Assembly (NCBI RefSeq): GCF_000018865.1
Contig: NC_010175.1
Location: 3,658,001 to 3,722,000 of the forward strand
Direction of reading: 5' to 3'
DNA: 64,000 nt
Source of the DNA: Chloroflexus aurantiacus J-10-fl
GTDB lineage: Bacteria; Chloroflexota; Chloroflexia; Chloroflexales; Chloroflexaceae
Of the stretch, positions 18,146 through 27,404 are shown one piece after another. A program made the translations under genes and the position numbers. The notes below the pieces were generated by a model. It saw only the letters and a list, made by a program, of their open reading frames with translations. It ran no database searches and was not told the DNA's origin. Each line of letters opens with the position of its first letter. Within the stretch, counting starts at the first letter, position 1.

Positions 18146-18541
18146 GACAATTCCTAACCCGTTCCAGAGAGTAGTTTGTCGCTATGATATACCATAGTAA
18201 AGCCTGACAACCGTATACGTTGTATGGAGGGCAGCGGCCCCATCATGCACTTTGCCGGATGTATATGTTGACGTGCTAGTCGCTGCTGGTATGTGATTGT
18301 CAGGTAAGCACCCCGATCAATACAGGCAGGTCGCTCATTAGTTACTGCGTGTGACCAATGTCTGCGAGATGTGTACGTACATCCTGGGGAGTGCCTTTTT
18401 CGTTAAGATCACTCTATACAGAATGATGAGAATATTGTACAATAGCTAAGAACGAATTATCTACCGGTAAAGAGGCCGGACAAAGCAATGCCGCTCTACC
18501 CATAAGGGGGAGCGGCGTGTCGTTTTTAAGGAGAAGACGAT
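18146..18541 (+). promoter_or_regulatory. Long upstream region with a structured leader
   Basis: A TACAAT -10-like box at 18438-18443 could start transcription near 18450. The leader then has two stem-loops: ccgg-N9-ccgg at about 18462-18478, and gccgctc...gagcggc (about 18492-18517, with an inner ccc/ggg extension), joined by acaaagcaat. The second stem is followed by gtgtcgttttt and then the aaggag site of the next gene, so it looks like an attenuator or riboswitch expression platform. It does not match a riboswitch consensus I can recall with confidence. The rest (18146-18430) shows nothing identifiable. Confidence 0.45.
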
Positions 18542-18772
18542 ATGCACACCCATCTGACATGTCCACATTGTGGTCAGGCGCTCACCACTGAAGGTACCTA
18601 CCTGCGTTGCGTGACCCACGGCCTCTTCTTTCGCTACGGCCCCCGCCGTTTGTTAGCTGCGCCGATGCCGGTTGAGCGCCACGAACATCTATTGCCCTGG
18701 CAGACATTGAGTGACGAAACACCCGTGGCGTTATCATTACCAGCCACCGCCGCCACCGCGTCCACCAAATGA
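18542..18772 (+). CDS. Zinc-ribbon miniprotein
   Basis: 76 residues. The N-terminal half is a single zinc-ribbon half-site, CPHCGQAL at residues 8-15 paired with RCVTHGLFFRY around residues 22-32 (Cys plus His as likely third and fourth ligands). The C-terminal half is Ala/Pro-rich and without domain; its last 12 codons overlap the convergent TPM gene. ATG has a clear AAGGAG site nine bases upstream. Preceded by the structured leader. Probably a small metal-binding or nucleic-acid-binding factor; no known family assigned. Confidence 0.7.
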   Translation: MHTHLTCPHCGQALTTEGTYLRCVTHGLFFRYGPRRLLAAPMPVERHEHLLPWQTLSDETPVALSLPATAATASTK

Positions 18773-21487
18773 GCCACCACCGCCGCCGCGGCCAAACGAG
18801 CCGCCGCCACCGCCTCGACTACTCCACCCACTGGAGCGGGGGCTGCTCCACGAGCTGCGGCGGCTTGACGAAGAACTCCACGAACGGCTATGTCCCCAGC
18901 CCCCGGACATCCGTCCAAGGGTAGACGCGATGCTGTCAGTTGCCAGGGTTGATGGCATCGGTGGCTGAAGGGTCCTCAGGAGATCGGTCGCCGCAGCATC
19001 AATCGCCTGCGCCTCACGCAATGCGGCCTGCAGAGCCGCTTCACCGTTAATCGGCAACCGAATCTGGTTAAACCGTTGTTGGAGAGCGGCAAATGTACCG
19101 CTTGCTGCACTCGATGCACGCAGTGCCGATTGGAACTGGCTAATCCGGTTGAGCTTCTCGCGCACTTGCTGGAGCGTCTGATTGAGTGTAGCTCGCACTT
19201 GCTCAAGACGCTGTACCTCGGCGTAGGCACGCTGGTAGGTCTCGGTTGCTGCCTGAATAAGCGACTGATAGTGGTCAATCGCAGTTGCCAATGCCTGACG
19301 CCGCGCTGCATCCTCACTTTCCTCGGCCTGCCGTAGTAGCGCATACGCTTGCTGAAGCTGTTGGCGCACCTGTTCGATCTGCTGGTGAGTAGCCGGCGAG
19401 AGATCGGCGTCGTGAACAGTAACGTAATGTACGAGTTTTTGCACCTCGTTCCTTGCCAGTTGCTGCGCCTGGTGCGCTCGCTCGCGCAGACGGTTGACCT
19501 GCTCGACCTCATCACGGGCACCGGCGAGTGCTTCATCAGCCAGGCGGTCGGCCTCTTGCGCTGCACGGGTCAGTTGTAGCCAGTCAGGTTTTTCTTTGGC
19601 AGCTTCGGCCTGCGCCGCTTGCAACAGCGAGCTGGCCTGGACCAGTAGCGTATCGGCCTGGGGGCTAACGTCGGTATCGTGTTGGGCGACAAATGTGCGG
19701 CCCGCCTGAATGGATCGTTCCGCTTCGGCTAATATATCGCGGGCGATAGCCCGTGCCTCTTCCAGGGCACGCAGGCGGTCGGTAATGGCGGTTATCAGGC
19801 GCTCAACGTGATCGAGTTCCTGCTCGGCGGCGTCAAGATAGTCACGGGCGGTCAGGAAGTCCTGGGCTTCCATCGTGTTAGCGGCACGAGCCTGCTCCCA
19901 GTGCTCAAAAGCCCGTTCGGCGGCAGCCTCCGCTTCACTGCCGTTCCCGCGAATATCAGCCCAGGTGCTCTCGGCAAATTCATCAACCAGATCGAACGCT
20001 TCACGGCCTGCCTCGATCAGATCGTTGATCTGCGGCCCACGCTCGGCGAGAGCGGCAATGCGGCGTTCATTGTCAGCCCGAATTGTTGGCAGGTCGAAGC
20101 CTTCGCGCCGTGCCTTTTCAAGGGCTGCTTCAGCTTCAGCAATCGCAGTGACTGCTGCATTCAACGCTCCCTGTTGCAGCAAACCGGCCAGCCGGTCAAG
20201 CGCCGCCCGTGCCGTATCCAGTGCGGCGTGGCATGTATCCATGCGATAGCCTTCAGCAGCCAGTTGTTCGGCGGTGCGCCGACCCTGCACAATGGCCTGC
20301 CGTGCGGTTGCATATCGCTCAAGCACACCAAGTAACGTTTGCTGGATAACCGACGCCTCTTGCGCTGCGGCGATTGCCGCATCAGCTTCCAAACGCTCCA
20401 GTGCGGCTTCGGCACGGCTGATAGCCTGCTGAAGCGGCTCCAGAACGGCAGCGTGGTTGGATAGCTCATTGCCAAACTGCGGCAAGCGCTCAGAGACGTC
20501 GGTCAATCCTTTTTTTGCCTGTGCAACATCCTCCTGTGCCTGACGGATCAACGCATCGAGTTGGGCACGGCGCTGTTCAAGGGCATCCAACCGTTCGGCG
20601 ACGGCGGCAGCCTGCGGTTGCAACTGCTCGTAAGCAACGGCGGCTTGCTCTAGTCGTTCTAAGGTTGGTTTGGCCTCGCGTTCCAGTTGCTCACCGATGG
20701 CGTCAAAGGCTATTTTGAGATCGGTAAATGCTCTTCGTGCCGCCTCGCTCATCTGGGCTAGCTCGGCAACGGCAGCGGGTGGATACGAAACGTGGTCAAA
20801 CGCAGCTTTTTCGGTGGCAGTGTTGAAGCGCTGCCCAAGCTGGACGATCAGCGTACCCATTTGCTCTCGCGCATCACGAAGCCGACGTTCGGCAGCCTGG
20901 CGCGTCTTGCGGCGGCGTTGAACCTGATAAACCCCCGCACCGGCTGCTGCGGCACCGGCCAGGCTAAGTCCACCAATCACCACCGGTGTTAAATCTGTGT
21001 TGATGGTAATCCCCCCGCCGGGACGTGGTGGATTGACAATCGCCTCTTCGATTGCGGTTAATGCACTGGTGACCCCACGGGTAAAATCACCGTCGGCCAG
21101 ACCGGGATTAAGGCGGTCGGTGCGGATCAATTCATAGTTGTCATTGACAGCCAGCGCATCACTCCACTCGTCACCGAACCAGATGGCGCTGTAGCGATTA
21201 TTCACGGCAACGTAAATGGCGATGAGCGTCGAACGCACGCTGCCGTCGCTACGGGCCAGGCCATCGGCGATCAGGCGTCGTTCAAAATCACTTTCACCAC
21301 CATTATCCACCACGTACACTGCCACCTCTGCACCACGGCGTAGCAGTGGGCCGGCGGCAGCCTGAATTGCCGATTCGTTTAATCGATTGCCGGGATCGAC
21401 CAGCACCAGGCGTCCCTGGGCCAACACTGGTGCCAGCAATAGGACGCCGAGTACAATACCGATGAACCAACGCAATGAGGCGCGCAT
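18737..21487 (-). CDS. TPM-domain membrane protein with long coiled coil and Gly-rich tail
   Basis: 916 residues. A signal peptide (residues 1-24, ALLLAP...LAQG) leads into a TPM-like domain (residues 25-150; RLVLVDPGNRLNE, IYVAVNNRYSAIWFGDEW). A transmembrane helix follows (DLTPVVIGGLSLAGAAAAGA, about residues 170-195), then a coiled coil of some 600 residues rich in A/E/Q/R, and a C-terminal tail of Ser/Arg then Gly repeats ending GGRGGGGGW, as in YgcG-type TPM proteins. The ATG at 21487 is favoured over an upstream in-frame ATG since the signal peptide starts there and GGGGG lies before it. Likely envelope-associated; role unknown. Confidence 0.8.
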   Translation of the reverse strand: MRASLRWFIGIVLGVLLLAPVLAQGRLVLVDPGNRLNESAIQAAAGPLLRRGAEVAVYVVDNGGESDFERRLIADGLARSDGSVRSTLIAIYVAVNNRYSAIWFGDEWSDALAVNDNYELIRTDRLNPGLADGDFTRGVTSALTAIEEAIVNPPRPGGGITINTDLTPVVIGGLSLAGAAAAGAGVYQVQRRRKTRQAAERRLRDAREQMGTLIVQLGQRFNTATEKAAFDHVSYPPAAVAELAQMSEAARRAFTDLKIAFDAIGEQLEREAKPTLERLEQAAVAYEQLQPQAAAVAERLDALEQRRAQLDALIRQAQEDVAQAKKGLTDVSERLPQFGNELSNHAAVLEPLQQAISRAEAALERLEADAAIAAAQEASVIQQTLLGVLERYATARQAIVQGRRTAEQLAAEGYRMDTCHAALDTARAALDRLAGLLQQGALNAAVTAIAEAEAALEKARREGFDLPTIRADNERRIAALAERGPQINDLIEAGREAFDLVDEFAESTWADIRGNGSEAEAAAERAFEHWEQARAANTMEAQDFLTARDYLDAAEQELDHVERLITAITDRLRALEEARAIARDILAEAERSIQAGRTFVAQHDTDVSPQADTLLVQASSLLQAAQAEAAKEKPDWLQLTRAAQEADRLADEALAGARDEVEQVNRLRERAHQAQQLARNEVQKLVHYVTVHDADLSPATHQQIEQVRQQLQQAYALLRQAEESEDAARRQALATAIDHYQSLIQAATETYQRAYAEVQRLEQVRATLNQTLQQVREKLNRISQFQSALRASSAASGTFAALQQRFNQIRLPINGEAALQAALREAQAIDAAATDLLRTLQPPMPSTLATDSIASTLGRMSGGWGHSRSWSSSSSRRSSWSSPRSSGWSSRGGGGGSFGRGGGGGSFGGRGGGGGW

Positions 21488-21608
21488 GAAATTTCCCCCT
21501 GCCTGGATGCAGTCACTACCTGTCTGTAGGTTGTCGTGTTGATGCAGGCGATCTATGTGTTTCCTACTTATACAATACGACGCAATGTGGTCGTGCGTTG
21601 CAGTCTTT

Positions 21609-22520
21609 TTACGGCGTACCGCTTCCAGGCGTGGGCAGGTCGCGTGCATCAGCAGGTGGGGTCAGGCGAATATCCTCATTAATATCGCTCAATTGCACAT
21701 CAAGCGCAAACGAGAATGGTTGCGCCTGGCCCTGGGCATCGGTTGCCGTACCACTAAAGGTTACAGTCAATTGCCGTAGATAGCCATCCTCACACACCCA
21801 AATCTGGGCAGCGGCATCGGTAACGGTGCTATCAGGTAACTGGGTTGGTAGACCGATGGCGCCAAGACTGGCAAAGAGGGCTGTTGTCGCCTCACGGTCG
21901 CCGACATACTCCTGACACTGCACACCATCACGTTCAGCGGTCGTACCAATCGTAAAACGACTGAAATCGGCACCCGCTCTGTTCACCGCACTGAGTGTCG
22001 TATCAACCTGGGTTGGTGGGGTAGCAATCACACTCTGCTCAGGCGTCAGGCGATACCAGACATCATCAGGCGCCCCAAGGAAGGTGAGCGGGCCGCGTAC
22101 ATAGCTGACACCACCGACCGTCATCGCCTGTAGACCACGGGTGACATCGGCGCCGAGGAATGCGGCCAGGAAACCGCGCAGGGTAAACGAGACATCAGCG
22201 CCGGCGAACTGACCATCAAGTGAGAGCAGGTCGGTTGTGGTATTGCCTAGATTAAAGCCACCGACCAGACCACTGCCGCGGAGCGACAATTGCATCCGAT
22301 ACGTCTCGATATTTGCCGTCTGGCGAATCGCTGCCGGGATAGCCGTTCCTGCCGGTTCGGCAGCCGGCGTTGGTGTTGGTACCGGTGTGGGTGTGGCGGT
22401 CGGGGTTGGGATGGGGGTAGGAGTTGCAGTTGCTGTTGGTGGTGGGGTTGGGGTTGGCGGCATCGGTGTTGTACAACCGGCGAGGAGGATTGTCATTAGC
22501 ATAAGTGCAAGCAGACGCAC
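21609..22520 (-). CDS. LppX/LprG-like lipoprotein with Pro-Thr linker
   Basis: 303 residues starting at a GTG backed by GGAAGG. The signal peptide MRLLALMLMTILLAGC (valine start) ends in a lipobox, followed by a P/T stalk of about 40 residues, then a beta-rich domain (residues 75-300) containing YVRGPLTFLGAPDDVWYRL and QCQEYVGDREATTALF. This layout resembles LppX/LprAFG mycobacterial-type lipoproteins, which bind lipids, but the similarity is by fold pattern only. The protein is likely anchored at the outer face of the cytoplasmic membrane. Cotranscription with the downstream TPM gene is plausible (121-base gap). Confidence 0.65.
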   Translation of the reverse strand: MRLLALMLMTILLAGCTTPMPPTPTPPPTATATPTPIPTPTATPTPVPTPTPAAEPAGTAIPAAIRQTANIETYRMQLSLRGSGLVGGFNLGNTTTDLLSLDGQFAGADVSFTLRGFLAAFLGADVTRGLQAMTVGGVSYVRGPLTFLGAPDDVWYRLTPEQSVIATPPTQVDTTLSAVNRAGADFSRFTIGTTAERDGVQCQEYVGDREATTALFASLGAIGLPTQLPDSTVTDAAAQIWVCEDGYLRQLTVTFSGTATDAQGQAQPFSFALDVQLSDINEDIRLTPPADARDLPTPGSGTP

Positions 22521-22743
22521 GCAGAACCTTCCTTTCCACTCTAACGCATGACCAGAAAAACACGACAAGTCATGCGCATGCTGATTATAGCAGCGATGTA
22601 TACCGGCCAACAAGATAAAACTGTTTCACCAACGACGCACGCGATCTTGCGGTGCGCCGGACAATGACACGGATACCGGTGACTTCAGATGAACACTGCG
22701 CTCATGCGGGAACAGGTTTGATCTTTACATCAGCGCAGGGGAC

Positions 22744-23532
22744 TCACTTCTTCAGAATCTCTTGCACCGTTTGGGCAATAGACTGATCGCTTGTAAACCA
22801 GATGGTCGTTACCGGCACACCAAACACTTGTTCAATAGCGGCAATTGTTTGTTGACGGCGCCGCTCAACACGTGCTGGATTGGCGTAGAAATCGGCCAGA
22901 TTTTCGCTGGCACCGAAGTCGTCAACAATAATAACGTGACTGATTGATGTGCGAATACCTGATTGTACCCGCTGCCAGAAGACCGGATCGGCTTTGGCAG
23001 TACCAAGATCGGCGGAATTGGCAATGAAGGCCAGGTCTGGATAAGCTGTTGCACGGACACGCCAGCGTCTGACCTGCCCGTGGTGCCAGCGTAATGCCCT
23101 GGCCGTCCATTGCAGATTTGCCAGTTGATCGGCGATCTGTACTGTGGCCTCGGCGTAATGATCGGTGGCAATCAGAGGGATTGCCCGGCGTTCAGTGCGC
23201 AGCGTAGCGAACAGTGGTTGCCAGGCGGGATCGATGATCGATGCAGCCATATATGCCCGCGTAAAGCGGCTGGCAGCACGCATAGCGACGCTAGGTGAAA
23301 TGCCAGACTTCTGAAGCTGGCGAGCCAATAATCGTTGCAGCCCGATACGGGTCGTGCTGCCTTCATTCCAGGTGGGAATAACCAGATCATTCCAGTAGCG
23401 AGTAGCATCGACCCCCAGCCTGGACAAGCCCGATTGTTGTAGTGCGCTTGTCAGTCGGTCTGGTGCGCCAAACCGTACTGCTTCCAGACTGAGGGTACCG
23501 GAAAAGTCAAGTACAAGGAGTGGTGTTGTCAT
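22744..23532 (-). CDS. HAD-like hydrolase fold protein (atypical catalytic loop)
   Basis: 262 residues, soluble. Motif I reads LVLDFSGTLS: the first Asp nucleophile is present, the general-acid Asp two residues on is replaced by Ser, as in some phosphatase-inactive or phosphonatase-like HAD members. Motif III lysine occurs in GTAKADPVFW and motif IV acids in IIVDDFGASEN, near residue 205. The long helical insert (residues 25-115) is a cap domain. Substrate unknown. No close neighbours on this strand; the lipoprotein gene lies 223 bases downstream. ATG start with GCAGGG nearby. Confidence 0.7.
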   Translation of the reverse strand: MTTPLLVLDFSGTLSLEAVRFGAPDRLTSALQQSGLSRLGVDATRYWNDLVIPTWNEGSTTRIGLQRLLARQLQKSGISPSVAMRAASRFTRAYMAASIIDPAWQPLFATLRTERRAIPLIATDHYAEATVQIADQLANLQWTARALRWHHGQVRRWRVRATAYPDLAFIANSADLGTAKADPVFWQRVQSGIRTSISHVIIVDDFGASENLADFYANPARVERRRQQTIAAIEQVFGVPVTTIWFTSDQSIAQTVQEILKK

Positions 23533-23761
23533 GGTCGGCCCTGCTGTTTAATCGACAGTCGTGGCAGAAGGGTAGCATATTTTATCGCTGGCCGGGCAAT
23601 CGGTGGTGAATAGTCGGCAGGTGGTATTCCGGCAGGTGGGAGTAGCTGTGGGCAGGTTGGAAACTCGCCTTTCAGGTGTGTTATAGTCGACGCGACCTAT
23701 CCTGGAGGAGCAACCCGACTCGACAAATGCAACAAATTGTGTATAATACAGGGCACAGTAG

Positions 23762-23837
23762 GCGGGAGTGGCTCAGCTGGTAGAGCGACACCTTGCCAAG
23801 GTGTAGGTCGCGGGTTCGAACCCCGTCTCCCGCTCCA
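23762..23837 (+). tRNA. tRNA-Gly (anticodon GCC)
   Basis: 76 bases including an encoded CCA. Acceptor arms gcgggag and ctcccgc pair perfectly, the D-loop has agctggtagagc, the anticodon loop ttGCCaa gives glycine, and the T-arm cgggttcgaaccccg is canonical. A hairpin and T-tract follow directly. Confidence 0.98.
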
Positions 23838-23844
23838 GTATTAC

Positions 23845-23881
23845 GACCGACTCACAATTTGTGAGTCGGTCATGTTTTTTT
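23845..23881 (+). terminator. Rho-independent terminator after tRNA-Gly
   Basis: Stem gaccgactcaca/tgtgagtcggtc around a short loop (23845-23871), then a run of T (23874-23881). Confidence 0.92.
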
Positions 23882-23966
23882 CACAAAACCGTATATAATA
23901 GGCGCAATATACGTCTTCGATCTACGTTTAAGATAGAGCAACATCAACTAAACCTGAGAGGCCGCT

Positions 23967-25952
23967 GTGTATCTGCCACGTAGCAATCTGCATCGCATCT
24001 TTGCCCTTACTCTGCCAGGTGGGATTGCACTTGGGCTGCTGCTGTATGCTCTGCTTGATATTGTGACACGCTGGGGTAATGGCGAAACGGCGCTGACGTT
24101 TGGCGTTGCGCTTATCCTTGGCGGTATCATTGGCCTGGTCTTGTCACTTGTGGCATGGCTTAGCCTCCGCTATGCCTTGCATGAGGCGCGGCAACACGCA
24201 GTACGGGCATTGAATGCAGACCTTCCACCACTGACCGATACCGATCCACTGGTTGCATTACGTCAGACCGTTGCCGATGCAGTTGCGGCAGTGCCACGCT
24301 CTTCAACGCTGGTAACACTGGCTCAGCGGCTCTGTATGGCCTCTGATCGCGAGGCCATGCTGGCAGCGGTTGCCGAGACCCTATCTGAACATCTGCCGGT
24401 ACGCGGTGTTGTGTTGCTCTTGCACGATGTCGAGCGAGCACTTTTGTTTCCGTCGGCAGCCTGGGGGATCGGTGTTGCCCGGCGAACAACCACATTTGAC
24501 ATCAACAGTAGTGCCGTTGGTCGGGCGTTGCGTGAACGACGCTCTGTTCATCTTTCAAGTGTACAGATGCGGGAATTGTTGAATACCGCTTCGCCTCAGA
24601 CCTTGACGGTCGTGAGCTGGCCGTTATGGGTGCAACAAACGCCTATCGGATCGCTTTGTTTGATATTAGCCGGTACCGATCTGCGCTTGAATGAAGAACA
24701 ACAACAGTTGGTTGAGCACAGTACTACGCTCTTTACAGCTTATCTGCAGACAACGATCTACCGGCAATGGCTGGAACGAGAACAGAATCGCCTGGCGATA
24801 TTCGAGCGGATTGCCGGCAGTGTGGCCGAACAACCTGATCTTGGGCGAGCGCTGGTACAACTCTTGCAAATTGCTGCTGAGCTGACCGAGTCAAGTCACG
24901 GCACCTTCTTATTGATCGACGCCGAGACGTTGACCATTCGTACCCGGATTACGCTCAGCGGTGGCGATGTATTACCGCTTAACCTGGCATCAGCGCCGAT
25001 TCTCAGGCATGGGCTGGCCGGTTGGGTGCTCCGTGCCCAACGTGGGGTCATCATCGATGATATTGAACGTGATACACGCTGGATTCCGACTCCTGGCCTG
25101 GAGTTGATGCGTTCCGCGCTCTCGGTGCCGCTGTTCCACGGCGAACGACCAATCGGTGTGTTGACGCTGGCCAGCCTTAACCCCTATCATTATAGCCAGC
25201 GTTCACTGGCACTGGTATCGGTGCTGGCAGCGTATGCGATTACCGTCATGGTGCGCTACGGCTACGAAGGGATTGTTGAGCCAGAGCACCTGTTTCACGC
25301 CCGGCGGTTGCTGAGTAGATATTTACCACCGACCACGGTACGTGAATTGATGGGTCAGCAAGCGAAGTTAATGCAGGCGCTACAGCCGCAGGCGGTCTCT
25401 GGGGTGTTCGTTTACGCCTGCTTGCGCGGGATCGAGCGTCTGACCGATCTGACCGCTCAACAGTTGTTTGAACGTGTTGCAGCTCCGTTCCATAACGTGT
25501 GTCGGTCGGTAGTTCATCAACAGCGCGGGGTCTACATCGCAATCGACGAGCGAAGTTTCAGCGCAGTCTTTGGCTTTCCACAGCCACAATCTGATGATGC
25601 AGTACGGGCATTGGAGACGGCACGCAAAGTTCAGGCTGTACTTGGCGATGTACGGTTGCAATGGCGACAACAGTTTGGGGTTGATCTCGCGCTGGCCGGT
25701 GGTATTACTACCGGGCAAGTGGTTATTGGCGTGATTGGTCAGGCCGACAATGCAACAATGGCCTGGTCTGGCGCTGCGGTGCGGGAAGCGCAACGATTGT
25801 GTCAATTAGCGCGTAATGATGAGATAGTGGTAGCTGAGAGTGTCTTGAAGACTGTGCCATCCGGTCAATTTGTTCTTGAGCCGTTGACGCCGGTTAGTTT
25901 ACATAATGGAAACGAACCGGCTTCGGTGTATCGATTGGCCGGCCATTTGTGA
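23967..25952 (+). CDS. Two-helix membrane protein with GAF domains and degenerate nucleotidyl cyclase domain
   Basis: 661 residues from a GTG with GAGAGG upstream. Two transmembrane helices (residues 12-30 and 42-68), then GAF-like domains at about 110-265 and 275-430, and a class III adenylyl/guanylyl cyclase homology domain at 445-655. In active cyclases the first metal Asp sits in F-x-D-I-R-x-F; here the segment reads VYACLRGIERLT, with Cys at that place, and the usual GD pair of the second metal strand is not visible before SAVFGFP. So the domain is likely catalytically dead and regulatory. The next gene starts at once after the stop and shares its reading direction and GAF content. Confidence 0.75.
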   Translation: MYLPRSNLHRIFALTLPGGIALGLLLYALLDIVTRWGNGETALTFGVALILGGIIGLVLSLVAWLSLRYALHEARQHAVRALNADLPPLTDTDPLVALRQTVADAVAAVPRSSTLVTLAQRLCMASDREAMLAAVAETLSEHLPVRGVVLLLHDVERALLFPSAAWGIGVARRTTTFDINSSAVGRALRERRSVHLSSVQMRELLNTASPQTLTVVSWPLWVQQTPIGSLCLILAGTDLRLNEEQQQLVEHSTTLFTAYLQTTIYRQWLEREQNRLAIFERIAGSVAEQPDLGRALVQLLQIAAELTESSHGTFLLIDAETLTIRTRITLSGGDVLPLNLASAPILRHGLAGWVLRAQRGVIIDDIERDTRWIPTPGLELMRSALSVPLFHGERPIGVLTLASLNPYHYSQRSLALVSVLAAYAITVMVRYGYEGIVEPEHLFHARRLLSRYLPPTTVRELMGQQAKLMQALQPQAVSGVFVYACLRGIERLTDLTAQQLFERVAAPFHNVCRSVVHQQRGVYIAIDERSFSAVFGFPQPQSDDAVRALETARKVQAVLGDVRLQWRQQFGVDLALAGGITTGQVVIGVIGQADNATMAWSGAAVREAQRLCQLARNDEIVVAESVLKTVPSGQFVLEPLTPVSLHNGNEPASVYRLAGHL

Positions 25953-25961
25953 GTGGGTGTG

Positions 25962-27404
25962 ATGAAGAATGAACCATTGTCGATAAAACGATCAGAGTTA
26001 CATCCTGAGAGTCTATTACGGATTGCAACTGCGATAGAAACGGCAGCAACCCTCGATGAACTCCTCTTGCTGGCGCTGAATGAATTTGTTCAGGGGTTGG
26101 ATGTCTCGATGTGTGGTGTGCTGCTTCTCGATCCGACGGGTGAAACGATCTCGCTGGTCAGTACATTTCCGCCACGGGTTTCGTTACCGCCGCCCCTCCC
26201 GCTACGCGATTTCCCTCTCGTGCGCCAGTCGTTGCAACAGCGACAGGCGCATCAGATATCGGATGTCACCACTCTTTCGGGGCAGAGTAACCGCTCGGCA
26301 GAAACGATGTATCTGCTAAGAATGCTCTCCGAAGCCCGTATCCGTTCACTCTTGATCATCCCACTGGTTGCGCAAGATCAGGTGATTGGTGCATTAGCCT
26401 TTGCAACTATCGATCAGGTGCGTCAGTTTGACGAGAAAGAGGTCTATGTTGCCCGCCTGATGGCCAGTCAATTGGCGGCTGCCATCACCTCATTTCGGAT
26501 GATCGAAGAAGCGGCACGCCGTGAAGCAGAGCTGGCAACCTTGAACGATATTGCTGCGGCAGTCACCTCATCCCTGGACCCGCGAGAGATTTACCATCTG
26601 GTGATGGAAAAGATTAACCAGTTCTTCCACGTCGATGCCGGTTCGCTGCTTATGCTCGATGAAGAGACGGGTGAACTGGTCTTTGTGATGACCCTGGAGG
26701 AAGGGCAGGAAAAGCTGGTCGGCTTGCGTGTGCCACCTGGCCTGGGGATTGTTGGTGATGTGGCACGCACGCAGCAATATGCGATTGTGCATGACCCGGA
26801 ACAAGATGCACGCTTCTACCGTCAGGTCAGTGAAGGGATTGGCTACAATGTTCAGTCTATCCTCTGTGTGCCAATCGTGGTGAAAGGGCGCACAATTGGG
26901 GTGATCGAGCTACTGAACAAGCGTACCGGCCACTTTACTGAAGAGGAAGCGATTCGGCTCACCCGGATGGCGGCGACGATTGGGATTGCGCTAGAGAATG
27001 CCCATCTGTTTCAACAGGTCAGCACAGTCCGTGATCGCTTCGAGGCCATTGTTAATTCAACCAGCGATGGGATTCTCATGGCCGATATGCGCGGGGTCGT
27101 CGTTACCGGAAATCCGGCTGCTGCCCGTATCTTCCATCGTTCACGTGAGGCGCTAATCGGGTGTCGGCTTGCAGAGTTGATCGAAGAATTGATGAACAAA
27201 GCGCTGGTGGTAGAGGAGCCGCCGTGGTTGAATGAAGGCGCACCACATCGTGTGATTGAGATGGAATTAAGCGAGGGAGCTGTCCGTTATCTTCGCCATA
27301 CCATTTTACCGGTGCGCGATACTGCGGGGATGCAGATCGGCAGTCTGGCTCTGTTTGAAGACATTGCGAAAGAGCGAGAGCTGGCGCGTTTGCGTGATGA
27401 TTAA
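25962..27404 (+). CDS. GAF-GAF-PAS sensor half of a histidine kinase (frame-split)
   Basis: 480 residues with no kinase domain. GAF at about residues 25-185 (SLLIIPLVAQDQVIGALAF), GAF at 200-350 (VQSILCVPIVVKGRTIGVIE), PAS at 355-470 (FEAIVNSTSDGILMADMRG). The sequence stops just after ELARLRDD, which is where the kinase HisKA helix should continue. The continuation, from MINTGMLIHDLRVPLTAI, lies one base out of frame and starts 7 bases before this stop. ATG 25962 is preferred over a GTG three codons earlier; neither has a strong ribosome site. See the kinase half next. Confidence 0.8.
   Translation: MKNEPLSIKRSELHPESLLRIATAIETAATLDELLLLALNEFVQGLDVSMCGVLLLDPTGETISLVSTFPPRVSLPPPLPLRDFPLVRQSLQQRQAHQISDVTTLSGQSNRSAETMYLLRMLSEARIRSLLIIPLVAQDQVIGALAFATIDQVRQFDEKEVYVARLMASQLAAAITSFRMIEEAARREAELATLNDIAAAVTSSLDPREIYHLVMEKINQFFHVDAGSLLMLDEETGELVFVMTLEEGQEKLVGLRVPPGLGIVGDVARTQQYAIVHDPEQDARFYRQVSEGIGYNVQSILCVPIVVKGRTIGVIELLNKRTGHFTEEEAIRLTRMAATIGIALENAHLFQQVSTVRDRFEAIVNSTSDGILMADMRGVVVTGNPAAARIFHRSREALIGCRLAELIEELMNKALVVEEPPWLNEGAPHRVIEMELSEGAVRYLRHTILPVRDTAGMQIGSLALFEDIAKERELARLRDD

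Noticed and set aside
18462-18525. c-di-GMP-I riboswitch
   Set aside because: The AAAGC linker between two hairpins is suggestive, but conserved loop and receptor positions do not fit; kept only as an unassigned structured leader.
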